Of a stretch of DNA of 64,000 nucleotides, positions 49,451 to 60,036 are shown one piece after another. Position numbers and translations under genes: made by a program. Within the stretch, counting starts at the first letter, position 1; every line of letters begins with the position of its first letter. The stretch lies in NCBI GenBank assembly GCA_900491605.1, contig UESW01004380.1, forward strand, positions 828,332 through 892,331, written 5' to 3'. A model generated the notes under the pieces. The model was not told where the DNA came from, ran no database searches, and was given only the letters and a program-made list of their open reading frames with translations. Source of the stretch: Calamus simplicifolius (lineage: Eukaryota; Streptophyta; Magnoliopsida; Arecales; Arecaceae).

Positions 49451-50508
49451 GGACGATGATGTTGGATGATGACAATGGGCAATTGCGCTGGGTGATGACG
49501 ATGGGCGACAGCAAGGGTGGCAGGTGAAGGTTAGTGTTTTGTAAGATTAATCATATGGAAGAGAAGTTGGACAAAATGAATGTTGCAAGAGAGAAGCTAG
49601 CAAAATGAATTAAAGATGAAAGAGAGGCTTTTTGTAGGTTTTTTACATTGGTTGAATTGGATCTGGAACCTAAACCCATGGCCATTTAAATTCCAAACCT
49701 AAATCGATTTGGAATGTTGAACCATTATAGTTCATGATCTGTATGGTTGGTTTACCTTGAATTGACTTGTTTGGAACCATTCAACAAAGCTTGCCTTTTT
49801 AAAAATTAAATAAGGTTTAGAATTAAAAAGTCATATACAAGAAAATTAGGTTGATGTTTTGTACATTTGAGTAGCTTGACTCTCTTCAAAACCCTTGACA
49901 TTAGATGCTTCGTGGAATTATTAATGAACAGGAACCATTAGCTTGGAGGTACTGGGTCCTAAACCCATCACAGGTATCATGAATTCTAAAGAGAAAAAGA
50001 GGGAACATTCTTGATATACCTTCATTATCTTGGATGATCGTCATTCTAGATCCTCAACCATCAATATGGAAACTCTAAAAGAGTTAGTAAACCTTTTTGC
50101 CTCTATAGAAGGTTTATAATATAATGGTCCTTGTTGAGCTCTTATCTACATAGAGGCACAAGTTGGCAAGATTGCTTGATCGCTGCAAAAAAGTTGATTA
50201 GCTATTTCGTTTTAATACAAATATCATCATTACTTCTTAGGAACGTGATAAAAAAACTTAATATCTTGGCATCATATAGAAAAAAATGACATTGAACCAA
50301 GTAGAATAGAGATTAAGGTGGTGTTGTTATCGCTGTCGTCACTATTACTTCTAATAACAAGATATAACTTGCACTAACCATATGTTTTCTGCTTGAAAGA
50401 TTTTATGAACTATGCTTCCACTCAGTCGGTAAGTTCTGATGTTTTACGTAATCTTTGTGAAAGCATTCCTTATTTTTATTATTGTGATGCATTTTTTAAC
50501 TTGTTTAG
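49451..50508. other. AT-rich DNA right of F
   Basis: No assignable gene. The first 60 bp has gatgatg repeats; 49620-49810 has low-complexity repeat-like text. A donor-like cg/gtaagt at about 50432 could belong to an upstream exon of the AHL remnant, but no protein match supports it. Confidence 0.4.
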
Positions 50509-50984
50509 GGCCATTTCAAAATACTATATTTTTTTGGCTCCTCTAAGTTGACTGATTATGGATGATCTCGCACCCCACAGTGGTGGTTTAAGCATCTCTC
50601 TTTCTAGTCCTAATGGTAGCGTGCCTGGTGATAGTGTTGATGGATTGTCTATAGCTGCAAGCCCTGTATAGGTAACTAGTCTGGCCCCCTTGTTATATTT
50701 TATGCTTTCCAGTTCTGGTATGCCATTGCACTTTGGGCATGTGTGCTTTTTGATAACACTTGATCCTCATCTTGTGTCAATTTTCCCCATTTTTTCATAT
50801 TTGGACTTTTGTGGAGCTTTTGAGTGTCATTGTTTATATGCAGGTGATAGTGGGAAGCTTCAGTAAAGTGGATCAACAGGGAAGAACAAAACCAAGAGCA
50901 GCGAAGAATCAAATGTTGAATCTGAGTGTTCAATACAGTATAAACAGAGCACACATTCCAGTGCACTGCTCACATCGATATTGA
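50509..50984 (+). pseudogene. AHL gene remnant (PPC/DUF296 domain, AT-hook nuclear-localized family)
   Basis: Two exon-like pieces. The first follows an acceptor (tttag at 50504-50508), reads GHFKILYFFGSS, has a TGA and a frame shift near 50563-50580, then GGLSISLSSPNGSVPGDSV and IAASPV, ending at 50671 before gtaact. The second starts at 50844 after atgcag and reads VIVGSFSKVDQQ, stop TGA 50982-50984. This order, with an intron between SPVQ and VIVGSF, is that of the PPC domain of intron-containing AHL proteins. The last codon of the first piece is TAG where CAG is expected. AT-hooks are not seen. A decayed fragment; no function claimed. Confidence 0.6.
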
Positions 50985-51180
50985 CTTGAAAGCTCATGTT
51001 GGTTATTTATATCTACATGAGTGGTGTATATATGCTCACATCTGAAGCCTTCTAAAATATGGTATTTCTCTACACAATGAAAGCCTTCTCTTGCCATTTT
51101 GTATTACCAATCTTAGGAACAAATATTTCAAAAATGTCTCTTTTCCATCGTTTTAATATTTAAATCTAAAGAGATCTCTT

Positions 51181-51875
51181 AGGTGTTTGGTAGCAGGTAA
51201 TCTATCCAGATTACTGGTAATTTAAATGGGGCCTACCAAATAACCATTTTGATACATATTTTGAATAGCAATCTATCCTGTAGTGGTAATTCAGATTATC
51301 TTATAAGAGGTAATCTGGATTATCTCGGAAAGGGATGGTTATCCATATTACCAGAGATGTGGTAATATAATAAACTACTTTTTGACAAAATTGCTCTTTT
51401 TTCTTTTGATCGCTCTCTACTCGCATCCTCCTCTATTAACCTCACTGGAGCCTCCACGTCGAAGGTTCCAAGCCACATCCTCTTCCGCAGAGTTGAGCCA
51501 TGGATCTCTGCCATCCAGCGGCCCCATGGCATGCCACAAAATTTCTTTCGAATGGTGGCCTCCAGCGTGCTCGCTTTGAATATCATTTATAAATACAAAT
51601 TTTTTTAAACATTATCTTTTATAAATATAATTTTTTTAAAATTAAATATATAATAATATATAAAATCTTAATAAATTTAATTTAGGGGTATTTTGAGAAT
51701 TTGATGTTATATAACTGATAATCTGTTTGTCATACTAAACACAATAATCAATATTACTATTGCATTACTTATGTATACCAAACATAGTAATCAACCATGC
51801 TGGTCAAGTGGTAATCTATATTGTAGGTAATCCACATTGCCATTCAGGATTGCTGGCGATATATCAAATGCAAGG
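51181..51875. mobile_element. Possible non-autonomous DNA transposon
   Basis: Left end ggtgtttggtagcaggtaat and the reverse complement of the right end (tgcatttgatatatcgccag) are weakly similar, and both ends are rich in GGTAATC/GATTACC motifs pointing at each other. The interior is AT-rich with no transposase. No clear target duplication. Could be a Harbinger-like MITE; weakly supported. Confidence 0.35.
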
Positions 51876-53379
51876 TGGTCTAGGCCTTTAAACTAGATGC
51901 ATCACTGAGAACTAGATAAGTCACCTAATATATATATATTTCCTTCAAACACTTGAGAAAAAGCATAAAGAATCAATCAAATGGGGCTCTGAATAATGAA
52001 ACAAAGTAGGGTACAGGCTTATGCCACTTTGTATCGGCCCGTGTTTTTCCTTTGTGCACGTTAGAATGGTGGCTACTTTAACAGTCTGATGTCCAACGTA
52101 AAAAACTATAGCGCATATGATGCAGATATACCTTTCGTAGCACATTTAGTGCACTACCAACTTATCAGCGCTAAATATTTCTATACATCCCCTTGTACCC
52201 ATTGTTTGGCAGTGCAAGCTTTCGCTCTACCCCATGCTTTATTTTATGTATTGATGAAATCATGGTCCTAATTTGGACGTTCTGGCTGTATATCTTCTTT
52301 TGTTTTGAGAATGGAAATATGGGAAACAATTCATTTGAGATGTTAAATGAGTGCAGAATAAATATGATAAAGTATACATCAAGTATTTAAGTGCAACGAC
52401 TGTCTGCTTGCATTCTACTCTAAACAGCAGCATTCATCAACTTCATCTTTTGGCTTCAGGTTCTGTAAGAGAGAGATCGCAAGAGTATTGGGCCCTCACA
52501 GGAGGACCCTTGCAATAAGATTTTACTGTGGACTGACAAATAAATTCCTTTACCGGTCATTTTCAGGGAGTCCATAAGGTTCCTTGCAAAAGGTTACATG
52601 GTGGTGGACTTTTATAACTATAATGCTCCAAGCCTACCTCTATGTAGCCCTAAAAATCTGAGCGAAAGTTAATGGGTAATAAGTAAACTTGAGTTATAAG
52701 TACTTCAAACTTTTTTTTTCCATCTAATATAGAACTAAATTTTGCGGATTATAATCTCCCCCCTTAATAGGTTCCATACCACAACGAAACTCTACTACCA
52801 TCAATAGCCTTTCCTAAATTATAAGCACTTCTAATGTAGGATTATTTTTTGAGGTATTACAATCTCTCCTCTTATAAGCTTCATGCTATAATAGGACTCT
52901 AGCACAGTTTTATGTGTAGCTCTTTTATTCTGCCCATCAACTCCCATGCATTTGAGTCAGCTCTCATACTATTTGTAATGCTTTAAACCCACTTGTTGGC
53001 TCAATAAAACTTTTGATCCTAAAAATTCAAATAGAATTTAATGATTGACATATAAACTTGAATTATAAATACTTTAATTTTTTCATTTAATATAAAATTA
53101 TTTTTTAGGATCTTACAATGTTGTGGGTGGATCAGAGCATGAAAGCCAAGCCGACGTCAAAGGTTTGACAAGGTCATCGGAGCCGATTATTGTATGGAAT
53201 ATTCTGCTATAAGAAGATATAAACAAGTACAAAGCAAAGATGCTTACTTGGCAACCCATAGAGTAGCTATGACCCATAACATCTAGTGCTTGTAAACCTT
53301 CATTTAGAAAAATTGCCCATGATATGACGTTTGCTACATATTGAAAGTAGACTGAAAAAATTCAGCAGATTATCTCTCC

Positions 53380-53418
<39 letters not shown>

Positions 53419-53580
53419 ATGTATGGAGCGAGAACCCCCATTCTATGCCAGTATCCAGACTGCTTCACATTTGTACCTGCCTTGAACTTATCATGAAATT
53501 CAAAAGATGACAAGAATGCCTGGAACAAGAACCGATCATGTTTAATTGCTCCTATCATACTCAATGTTGTTAGAGAACTG
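51876..53580. other. AT-rich DNA with decayed repeats and a TA microsatellite
   Basis: No gene seen. 52630-53110 has three rough copies of a segment containing ttataagtacttcaa-like and tattacaatctc-like phrases, so it is repeat debris. A minus-strand ORF at 53370-53669 has no recognised motif. Confidence 0.45.
53383..53413. repeat. (AT)n microsatellite
   Basis: About 15 AT units. Confidence 0.95.
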
Positions 53581-53587
53581 ATATGAC

Positions 53588-55774
53588 TGATCCCAACGTC
53601 ATCAGGCAAGGTAACGGCCGTCAGCCATTCCCCACCCCCGGCACCCCCTCGGGGTCGGGGTGGGGTCATCGTTTCCTAACCCCGGGGCCCCTACCAGCCC
53701 CGGGGTGAGCGGCCATTTCCCCACCCCCGGCACCCCCTCGGGGTCGGGGTGGGGTCATCGTTTCCTAACCCCGGGGCCCCTACCAGCCCCGGGGTGAGCG
53801 GCCATTTCCCCACCCCCGGCACCCCCTCGGGGTCGGGGTGGGGTCATCGTTCCTAACCCCGGGGCCCCTACCAGCCCCGGGGTGAGCGGCCATTTCCCCA
53901 CCCCCGGCACCCCCTCGGGGTCGGGGTGGGGTCATCGTTTCCTAACCCCGGGGCCCCTACCAGCCCCGGGGTGAGCGGCCATTTCCCCACCCCCGGCACC
54001 CCCTCGGGGTCGGGGTGGGGTCATCGTTTCCTAACCCCGGGGCCCCTACCAGCCCCGGGGTGAGCGGCCATTTCCCCACCCCCGGCACCCCCTCGGGGTC
54101 GGGGTGGGGTCATCGTTTCCTAACCCCGGGGCCCCTACCAGCCCCGGGGTGAGCGGCCATTTCCCCACCCCCGGCACCCCCTCGGGGTCGGGGTGGGGTC
54201 ATCGTTTCCTAACCCCGGGGCCCCTACCAGCCCCGGGGTGAGCGGCCATTTCCCCACCCCCGGCACCCCCTCGGGGTCGGGGTGGGGTCATCGTTTCCTA
54301 ACCCCGGGGCCCCTACCAGCCCCGGGGTGAGCGGCCATTTCCCCACCCCCGGCACCCCCTCGGGGTCGGGGTGGGGTCATCGTTTCCTAACCCCGGGGCC
54401 CCTACCAGCCCCGGGGTGAGCGGCCATTTCCCCACCCCCGGCACCCCCTCGGGGTCGGGGTGGGGTCATCGTTTCCTAACCCCGGGGCCCCTACCAGCCC
54501 CGGGGTGAGCGGCCATTTCCCCACCCCCGGCACCCCCTCGGGGTCGGGGTGGGGTCATCGTTTCCTAACCCCGGGGCCCCTACCAGCCCCGGGGTGAGCG
54601 GCCATTTCCCCACCCCCGGCACCCCCTCGGGGTCGGGGTGGGGTCATCGTTTCCTAACCCCGGGGCCCCTACCAGCCCCGGGGTGAGCGGCCATTTCCCC
54701 ACCCCCGGCACCCCCTCGGGGTCGGGGTGGGGTCATCGTTCCTAACCCCGGGGCCCCTACCAGCCCCGGGGTGAGCGGCCATTTCCCCACCCCCGGCACC
54801 CCCTCGGGGTCGGGGTGGGGTCATCGTTTCCTAACCCCGGGGCCCCTACCAGCCCCGGGGTGAGCGGCCATTTCCCCACCCCCGGCACCCCCTCGGGGTC
54901 GGGGTGGGGTCATCGTTTCCTAACCCCGGGGCCCCTACCAGCCCCGGGGTGAGCGGCCATTTCCCCACCCCCGGCACCCCCTCGGGGTCGGGGTGGGGTC
55001 ATCGTTTCCTAACCCCGGGGCCCCTACCCCCGGGGTGAGCGGCCATTTCCCCACCCCCGGCACCCCCTCGGGGTCGGGGTGGGGTCATCGTTTCCTAACC
55101 CGGGGCCCCTACCAGCCCCGGGGTGAGCGGCCATTTCCCCACCCCCGGCACTCCCTCGGGGTCGGGGTGGGGTCATCGCTTCCTAACCCCGGGGTCCTAC
55201 TGGCCTCAGGGTGCATGGTCGACATGCTATTCAACCGCCAAAGAAAACAGCAACTGTCAGCATGTACGGTGCTCACGCATGATCTCCGGCACATGGCTGT
55301 GCCTTGCCGTGGTACCATTTCGTACTCCTTTAAAATGTGCGCCGGTACGGAGGGTCACGTCTCATAACGATGTTTGGCGCATTGCATGCCACTGTGCGCC
55401 ACTACGCCTTGCTAGGATGTACGACTCGCCGCCTCTAGTAATAGGAGCCCAGCTACGTCCATCAAAAACAGTACAAAAGAAAGGTCTTCCGAAGCTGCAC
55501 AGGACGGTTTTTAGACAGGTAAAAAGAGAGATATGGGGGATATAGGCCGGATTCAATCTCTGGTTTTAGAGAGCTTTTTCCTCCCTGCTCAAAACCCTAA
55601 CTGCCTCAGCTTTCCTTCGCGGGGGGTGGTTCTTTGTCTGAACCCAAGCCACTGACTTGATCGTCGGAGGGTCCCCACCGGTGCCACCGGTCCTTGGGGA
55701 CTTTTCTTGCAGGACTTCCCGGGGCGAGACGTCCGTTTTCCCCGACGTTTGAAGAAGGTGACTTGGCGCCATCA
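53588..55774 (+). repeat. 5' LTR of element G
   Basis: Right end set by GCCATCA before the primer site. The left 1.6 kb is mostly the 89-bp array; 55200-55774 is the promoter and U5-like part (GC-rich, with atatgggggatatagg near 55532). Left end is a guess among several TGAT starts (53579-53588). Confidence 0.55.
53620..55195 (+). repeat. Array of 18 copies of an 89-bp GC-rich unit
   Basis: Unit has caccccctcggggtcggggt, ggggtcatcgtttcctaacc, ccggggcccctaccagcccc and ggggtgagcggccatttccc. Most copies are identical by eye. Exceptions: an 88-bp unit with one T lost at 53848 and again at 54737, a shortened unit near 55028, and diverged end units. High identity means recent expansion or homogenisation. 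Confidence 0.96.
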
Positions 55775-55777
55775 GAT

Positions 55778-55795
55778 TGGCGCGCCAGGAAGGGG
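55778..55795 (+). other. Primer binding site of element G
   Basis: tggcgcgccaggaagggg three bases after the LTR end, with the same spacing as in Tat C. Confidence 0.7.
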
Positions 55796-55848
55796 GAGGA
55801 GTGTAAGAGAGACTTCGAACCAGCGGCTTTCTTCGAGACCCTAAAGCC

Positions 55849-56493
55849 ATGGTGACAACTCGAATGAAGGGAGTTTCGGCCGGTCGCGCTGGGAGGCAGC
55901 GCTGCGGGGCTGATCCGCCCGCGGAGGACCCCCCAGCTCTCGTATCTTGTTTCCCAGAGCCTCCGAACCTCCAGGAGGCAGGGCCTTCTGCTCCGCAGAA
56001 TGGCGCCCCTGCATCCGCTTCACAGCCACCTCAAGAAGATCGATTCGCTGACCTGGCTACCCAGGTCCAGTCGCTGGCAGCGGCGGTCAAAAGCATGCAG
56101 CAGCAGCAACAAGTAGCTTTGCGACAGCCGGAGCCGAGCCCGTCTGTCCCAGAGGCGGTACAACCCAGCCAGCATTCCTCCCGAAGGAGATCGCCTGTTC
56201 CTGCAGATCATCACCGCCGATCCCCGGCCAAGCCGCATCGCCGCGAGGCGTCCAAAAGGCCCCGGTCTCCTTCTCGCCACGCCAGCATCTCCCCTAAGCG
56301 GCGGCATGGAAAGGAGGCGGAGCGCGCGCGCCGACATCGTCGCCTCCGCTCTTCTTCTGAATCTTCAGGGGAGGGTTCCGTTGATGGCCGGATGCCTCGC
56401 CGAGCTGAGCGGCGACTCGAGGAGTGTAATCAGAAGTTGGAAGAACTTAGCCGTCGTATCACATATGTGCCTGCTAATATGAACTCATCATAA
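55849..56493 (+). pseudogene. N-terminal gag of element G, truncated
   Basis: ATG 55849 (MVTTRMKGVSAGRAG), 54 bp after the primer site. 214 codons, open. It has a Gln-rich coiled-coil segment (FADLATQVQSLAAAVKSMQ) in the place where Tat C has DQFATLVQQVQALTHLV, an Arg/Ser/Pro-rich basic stretch, and an end RRLEECNQKLEELSRRI, the helix that precedes the main gag domain in this lineage. The gag domain itself is missing; the stop at 56491-56493 is in foreign sequence after the break. Confidence 0.7.
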
Positions 56494-56545
56494 TAATAAT
56501 GAAAATAAATAACACAGTCTACAATCTCCATACAATCACTGTCTG

Positions 56546-56994
56546 TCAGATACAATACAAACCCAGACTCCTTATATGAGTCTGAAATATATCTCTAGCA
56601 ATGGGCTTAGTCAATGGATCAACCAACATCCTGCTAGTAGGGATATATCTAAGGATAACCTCTTCTTGCTTGACCATATCTCGAATGAAGTGATATCTAA
56701 TGTCAATATGCTTAGACCTTCCAAGATACTTAGAATCTTTAGCATATTGCAGTGCTGTCATGCTATCGGAACATATCTGAATAGTCTTATGAGCACTGGC
56801 TGATATCTTGAGTCGTCTCAAGAACCTCCTCAACCACACAACCTCCTAGACAACAACCAAACAAGCAATGTATTTGGCTTCCATAGTAGACAGGGTTGTA
56901 CAATTCTCTTTCTTACTGCACCAAGAGACAGCTTCACCTTCAAAGATGAACACATATTCTGAAGTGGATTTACGCTCATCTCTATCCTATGGAC
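56546..56994 (-). pseudogene. RNase H domain of copia H pol
   Basis: Reads RKSTSEYVFIFEGEAVSW, STMEAKYIACLVVV, a TAG at about 56848, then WLRRFLRRLKISAS, CSDSMTALQYAKDS, GRSKHIDIRYHFIRDMV and DPLTKPIARDIF. It is the C-terminal end of a copia polyprotein, with the acidic Glu of MEAKY present and stop at 56546. Only the tail of pol is left. Confidence 0.88.
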
Positions 56995-57281
56995 GCACGG
57001 ACAGTTGCCGCCCTTCGTGGCGGCGAACGAGGCTTCCCCAGCCCTCCTGCGGCCAAGGAAGAGAGGGGGAGGGCCTCCAGCATCGGCGGAGATGACGCCA
57101 GTGGCTGTTTAGGGTTTGATGGCCCCGAACGGCCATCTCTCAATTTTTTTTATTTGTCTGTCGTTGCGGCATGGATGGCCACAACGAGGAGGCAGGCGGT
57201 GGCGTACGGCCACCGCGGCCTGTTCCTCCACCTCTTCTTCCTTGTTGGTCACCAGACCGAGGACGATGATGGCCAGCGAGG

Positions 57282-57293
57282 GCTCTGATACCA
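57282..57293 (-). other. Primer binding site of copia H (initiator-Met tRNA)
   Basis: Minus strand TGGTATCAGAGC, two bases from the LTR. Confidence 0.88.
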
Positions 57294-57295
57294 TT

Positions 57296-57679
57296 TGCTA
57301 GTATCATAGTATCCATGGAACAGGGGACTCACCTGTTTCACAGTGGCACAGCGAAGGCTTCCGATGAGGATCGATGGTCGTCGGGGGCTACAAGAGTCCC
57401 CTGAGATGCCCACACCCCTGAGCCATGGTGCCATAGAGGGAGAAGGCAATGAGAGGAACGACTGAGCAGAGGCCAGTTGTTTACCCATGGAAACCAGGGA
57501 GCTAATCTTCCTTTTATCTTGCTCATCCAAGGGACATCCTATTTAAGATTTATGGGTGGACGTCTCATCCGGTCGGAGCCTCGGAGGGAGGGGCACGGTG
57601 CCCATGTTCCACGAGGATGGCTTCGTTTCGGCCGCAAGGAGAACAGGGGCTTCCTGTTACACAGCTCTGTTTCATAACA
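57296..57679 (-). repeat. 5' LTR of copia H
   Basis: Minus strand TGTTATGAAAC to GATACTAGCA, 384 bp, with the primer site at its 3' side and PPR coding sequence at its 5' side. No partner LTR in the window, so the left boundary rests on the TG...CA ends and the primer site. Confidence 0.75.
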
Positions 57680-58402
57680 CCTTCAAATGGGCACAAGCTG
57701 GCAGCACCGACACCACAGTGGCCTGATCAATTTCAACACCAGCACCCACCAATTCATCGAAGATCAGAACTGCCTCCTCATCACACCCATTTGCATGCAT
57801 CCCGCGATCATGTTGTTCCAAGAAACGATAGTCCGATTGGTCATTCCATCAAACACCATCGTCGCCGCGTCCTTACACCCGCAATTCATGTACATGGCCA
57901 TCAGAGAATTCAGAACATACTCGTCTGAGCCGAAACCAGAAACCAGTGCCTTGCAATGGATTGCATTCCCCAACTGAAGCAGTGAGAGATCGCCGCAAGC
58001 TTTGAGAGCGAAAGGATACGAGAAGTTTTTCGGGCGGTGGCCGGAGGAGACCATGTGGGCAAAGAGTTGGAGGGCATCGCGATGGAGCCCGCATTGGACG
58101 TGGCCTCGGGTGAGGGTGTTATGGAGGAATGGGGTCTTCATCTTGGTGGGAATTAGGTCGAACAGGAGGCGGGAGTGGGCGGTGTGGCCATAGAGGGAGT
58201 AGAAGGCGGCGAGTTTGGAAAGGAGGGGGAGAGAAGTGGAGGAGTTGAGGAGGAGGCCGGAGGAGATGAGGAGGGCGTGGAGTTGTTTTCCTGGAAAGCG
58301 GGTTTTGGATCGGTTGAGGGATCGGAGGAGAGAGAGACATTTGCATTGGAGTGAGAGGCAGCGCGGGACGAGACAGTTTGAAAAGGGAGCAAGAAGGACC
58401 AT
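57680..58402 (-). pseudogene. Pentatricopeptide repeat (PPR) gene, broken by copia H
   Basis: ATG at 58402 (MVLLAPFSNCLV); about 240 codons follow. Repeats of the PLS type are seen: KLAAFYSLYGHTAHSRLLFD, LHNTLTRGHVQCGLHRDAL, FSYPFALKACGDLSLLQLG and VLNSLMAMYMNCGCKDAATM. PPR proteins bind organelle RNA and help edit or process it. At about 57795 a one-base change shifts the frame to a stop at 57764; in the other frame the match goes on (EEAVLIFDELVGAGVE, SVLPACAHLK) until the copia LTR at 57679. The rest of the gene is not present to the left. Resembles plant PPR proteins of the At5g39350 type from memory; not checked. Confidence 0.85.
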
Positions 58403-59665
58403 TCATTCATGAGCCGAAAGCTTTTGGTTTATGCTCGATTCTGGCGACTGAATGGATTGTGGTCTAAGCGGCCACTTTTATTTTACTATAATATGGCTTA
58501 AAAAAATAAGCTTATGAACTTAATGATTGAATTTGAAATCTTCATATGATGAGGCATAAACAAGAAAAGTATTGAAGAACCCGTATTGGCATATATTTAA
58601 TTTTAAATAAATTATACATGAGAAAGATATCAAGTAATTATATAAGATCTCATATAATATCTTTTTGATTCTAATCATTTTGAATAAGATTAATTTATGA
58701 ATTGATATATTATCAATTTATGATCGATAGATTATTATGTAAGAGCTCATACTTGTATTTGGCTATATATTAAAAAGACTTAGACTATTTATCAAAAATT
58801 TCAAATGATTTCTTTTAAAAAAAATATGGTAACATTTTTTTTTTAATCAATGAATGACGATGAATCCTCACCCTCCTTTGGCTAAAAAACTTTCAATAAA
58901 GAGATCAGATGGTCATTGTCCGTTATTATTTTAGTATTTACTAACAAAAATACAAGGGCCTTCCCTTCCTTCCATTTTTTTTAATTACTCTCTTTTCTCC
59001 TATTTTATCTTTTTTTAATATTCTTTTTTCCCCTCTTCCGTTGTTTTATCTATTAAATGAAATTTTATGAAATAACTTGCTATTGTTTTGCTAGTGGTGG
59101 ATTTCTTTTGAATACAAAACTATAATTTAGTGAAAAAGGCATTCAAGAAGTCCCCAGATAAATGCCAATGTGTTGAATATGTCGTAGGCTTGTTCTCATG
59201 GGGGAGGGAAAGCAAAGCAACTTCTAGAGACGCAGCAGCTGCTTCAACTAGGTAGCAAATGAATTGGATTGGATCGATTAAGGATCAGGTGGAACGAATC
59301 AAAGTAAATTACACATAACTAGCTGACTAGACCTGGATTCAATCTACTTAATAAATAAATAAATAAATAAAATCAGATTGATGCTCGAATCCCAAACAAT
59401 TAACTCGGATATCTAAATTATGGATGAGATGAGCGGATCGGATCGTAACGTTTTTCAGGAAAATATTTGCTGCATGCACACATTGATTGTGTAAATTAAT
59501 TATTCATTTATGTTGATGCATGTGCAATGCACGACATAACTCATTGGGCCAATCATTCCCCACACAGCGAGCGCAGTATACAGCAACCAACGTCGTAACT
59601 ACTACGGTGGAAAATTGAGTTAATTTCTTTTCAAGCGCTCCAGCGCTACAGTCGACACCTCCACT
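58403..59665. other. AT-rich DNA upstream of the PPR remnant
   Basis: No gene seen. Poly-T runs and an (aaat)n microsatellite at 59350-59371. The first few hundred bases would hold the old PPR promoter on the minus strand. Confidence 0.45.
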
Positions 59666-59680
59666 AAGCTATAAGTATAA
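59666..59680 (+). promoter_or_regulatory. Possible TATA element before ORF 59708
   Basis: agctataagtataac about 35 bp upstream of a CT-rich leader and ATG 59708. Motif and spacing are plausible for a plant promoter. Confidence 0.35.
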
Positions 59681-59707
59681 CCATCTCATTTCTTTCCTCT
59701 CCAATCC

Positions 59708-59896
59708 ATGGTTCTCTCCCTTGTTCTCGGTTCTTTCCAAGTCATCGCCCTCCTCCTCATCTTCTTCGTCAAGAAGGGAAGCCACCATGGGAGCGACGAG
59801 GTAGTTCGATCCTCACTCTCAAAACCATATACCAAAATTTCAGCAGCTTACTCGTTTCTAATGTTGCTCTCATATGAACTGTGCCAACAACGTTGA
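59708..59896 (+). CDS. Possible first exon of an unrecognised gene with a hydrophobic N-terminus
   Basis: ATG in the context atccATGGtt, 62 codons if unspliced. Residues 1-21 (MVLSLVLGSFQVIALLLIFFV) form a strongly hydrophobic stretch like a signal peptide or anchor, followed by KKGSHHGSDE and a possible donor gacgag/gtagtt at about 59801. Downstream text has another donor-like aagctacag/gtgagt near 59960. No family was recognised. It may be the head of a gene cut by copia I, or chance. Confidence 0.3.
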   Translation: MVLSLVLGSFQVIALLLIFFVKKGSHHGSDEVVRSSLSKPYTKISAAYSFLMLLSYELCQQR

Positions 59897-60036
59897 GGGC
59901 CAACCGACGAAAGGGGCAGCAACCACAATAGATCCGAGAACTGCTTTGGGGAAGCTACAGGTGAGTGTTGTTGAAGAGGAGAGTGGAGAGGAGGGGCAGC
60001 TGATACGATCGTGCAGACCAGGAGCGCTGAGTGCCC

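Larger units (their letters stand above)
53588..56493 (+). mobile_element. 5' end of a second Tat-type gypsy element (G), truncated in gag
   Basis: LTR with a large tandem array, its end GCGCCATCA at 55774, then gat and a TGGCGC primer site, then the first part of gag. This is the same arrangement as element C, on the other strand and with a different array. The left LTR end is uncertain; TGATCCC at 53588 would pair with the ATCA end. Everything after about 56493 is missing and another element follows. Confidence 0.7.
56500..57679 (-). mobile_element. Copia remnant H, internally deleted, 3' LTR missing
   Basis: Minus strand: 5' LTR (57679-57296), primer site, about 280 bp of leader/early coding sequence, then directly RNase H. 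Gag, PR, INT and most RT are deleted. No second LTR lies to the left. Its 5' LTR end abuts the PPR coding sequence, so it inserted into that gene; the expected target duplication base set is 57680-57684 (CCTTC), with no partner visible. Confidence 0.8.

Noticed and set aside
53370..53669. Minus-strand 99-codon ORF beside the 89-bp array
   Set aside because: Runs through an AT microsatellite and the array edge; no motif.
54993..55545. ORFs of 124-140 codons at the end of the 89-bp array
   Set aside because: Mostly repeat sequence and LTR; no recognisable protein.
56989..57294. ORFs around the leader of copia H
   Set aside because: Overlapping frames on both strands in GC-rich leader; no gag motif could be seen.
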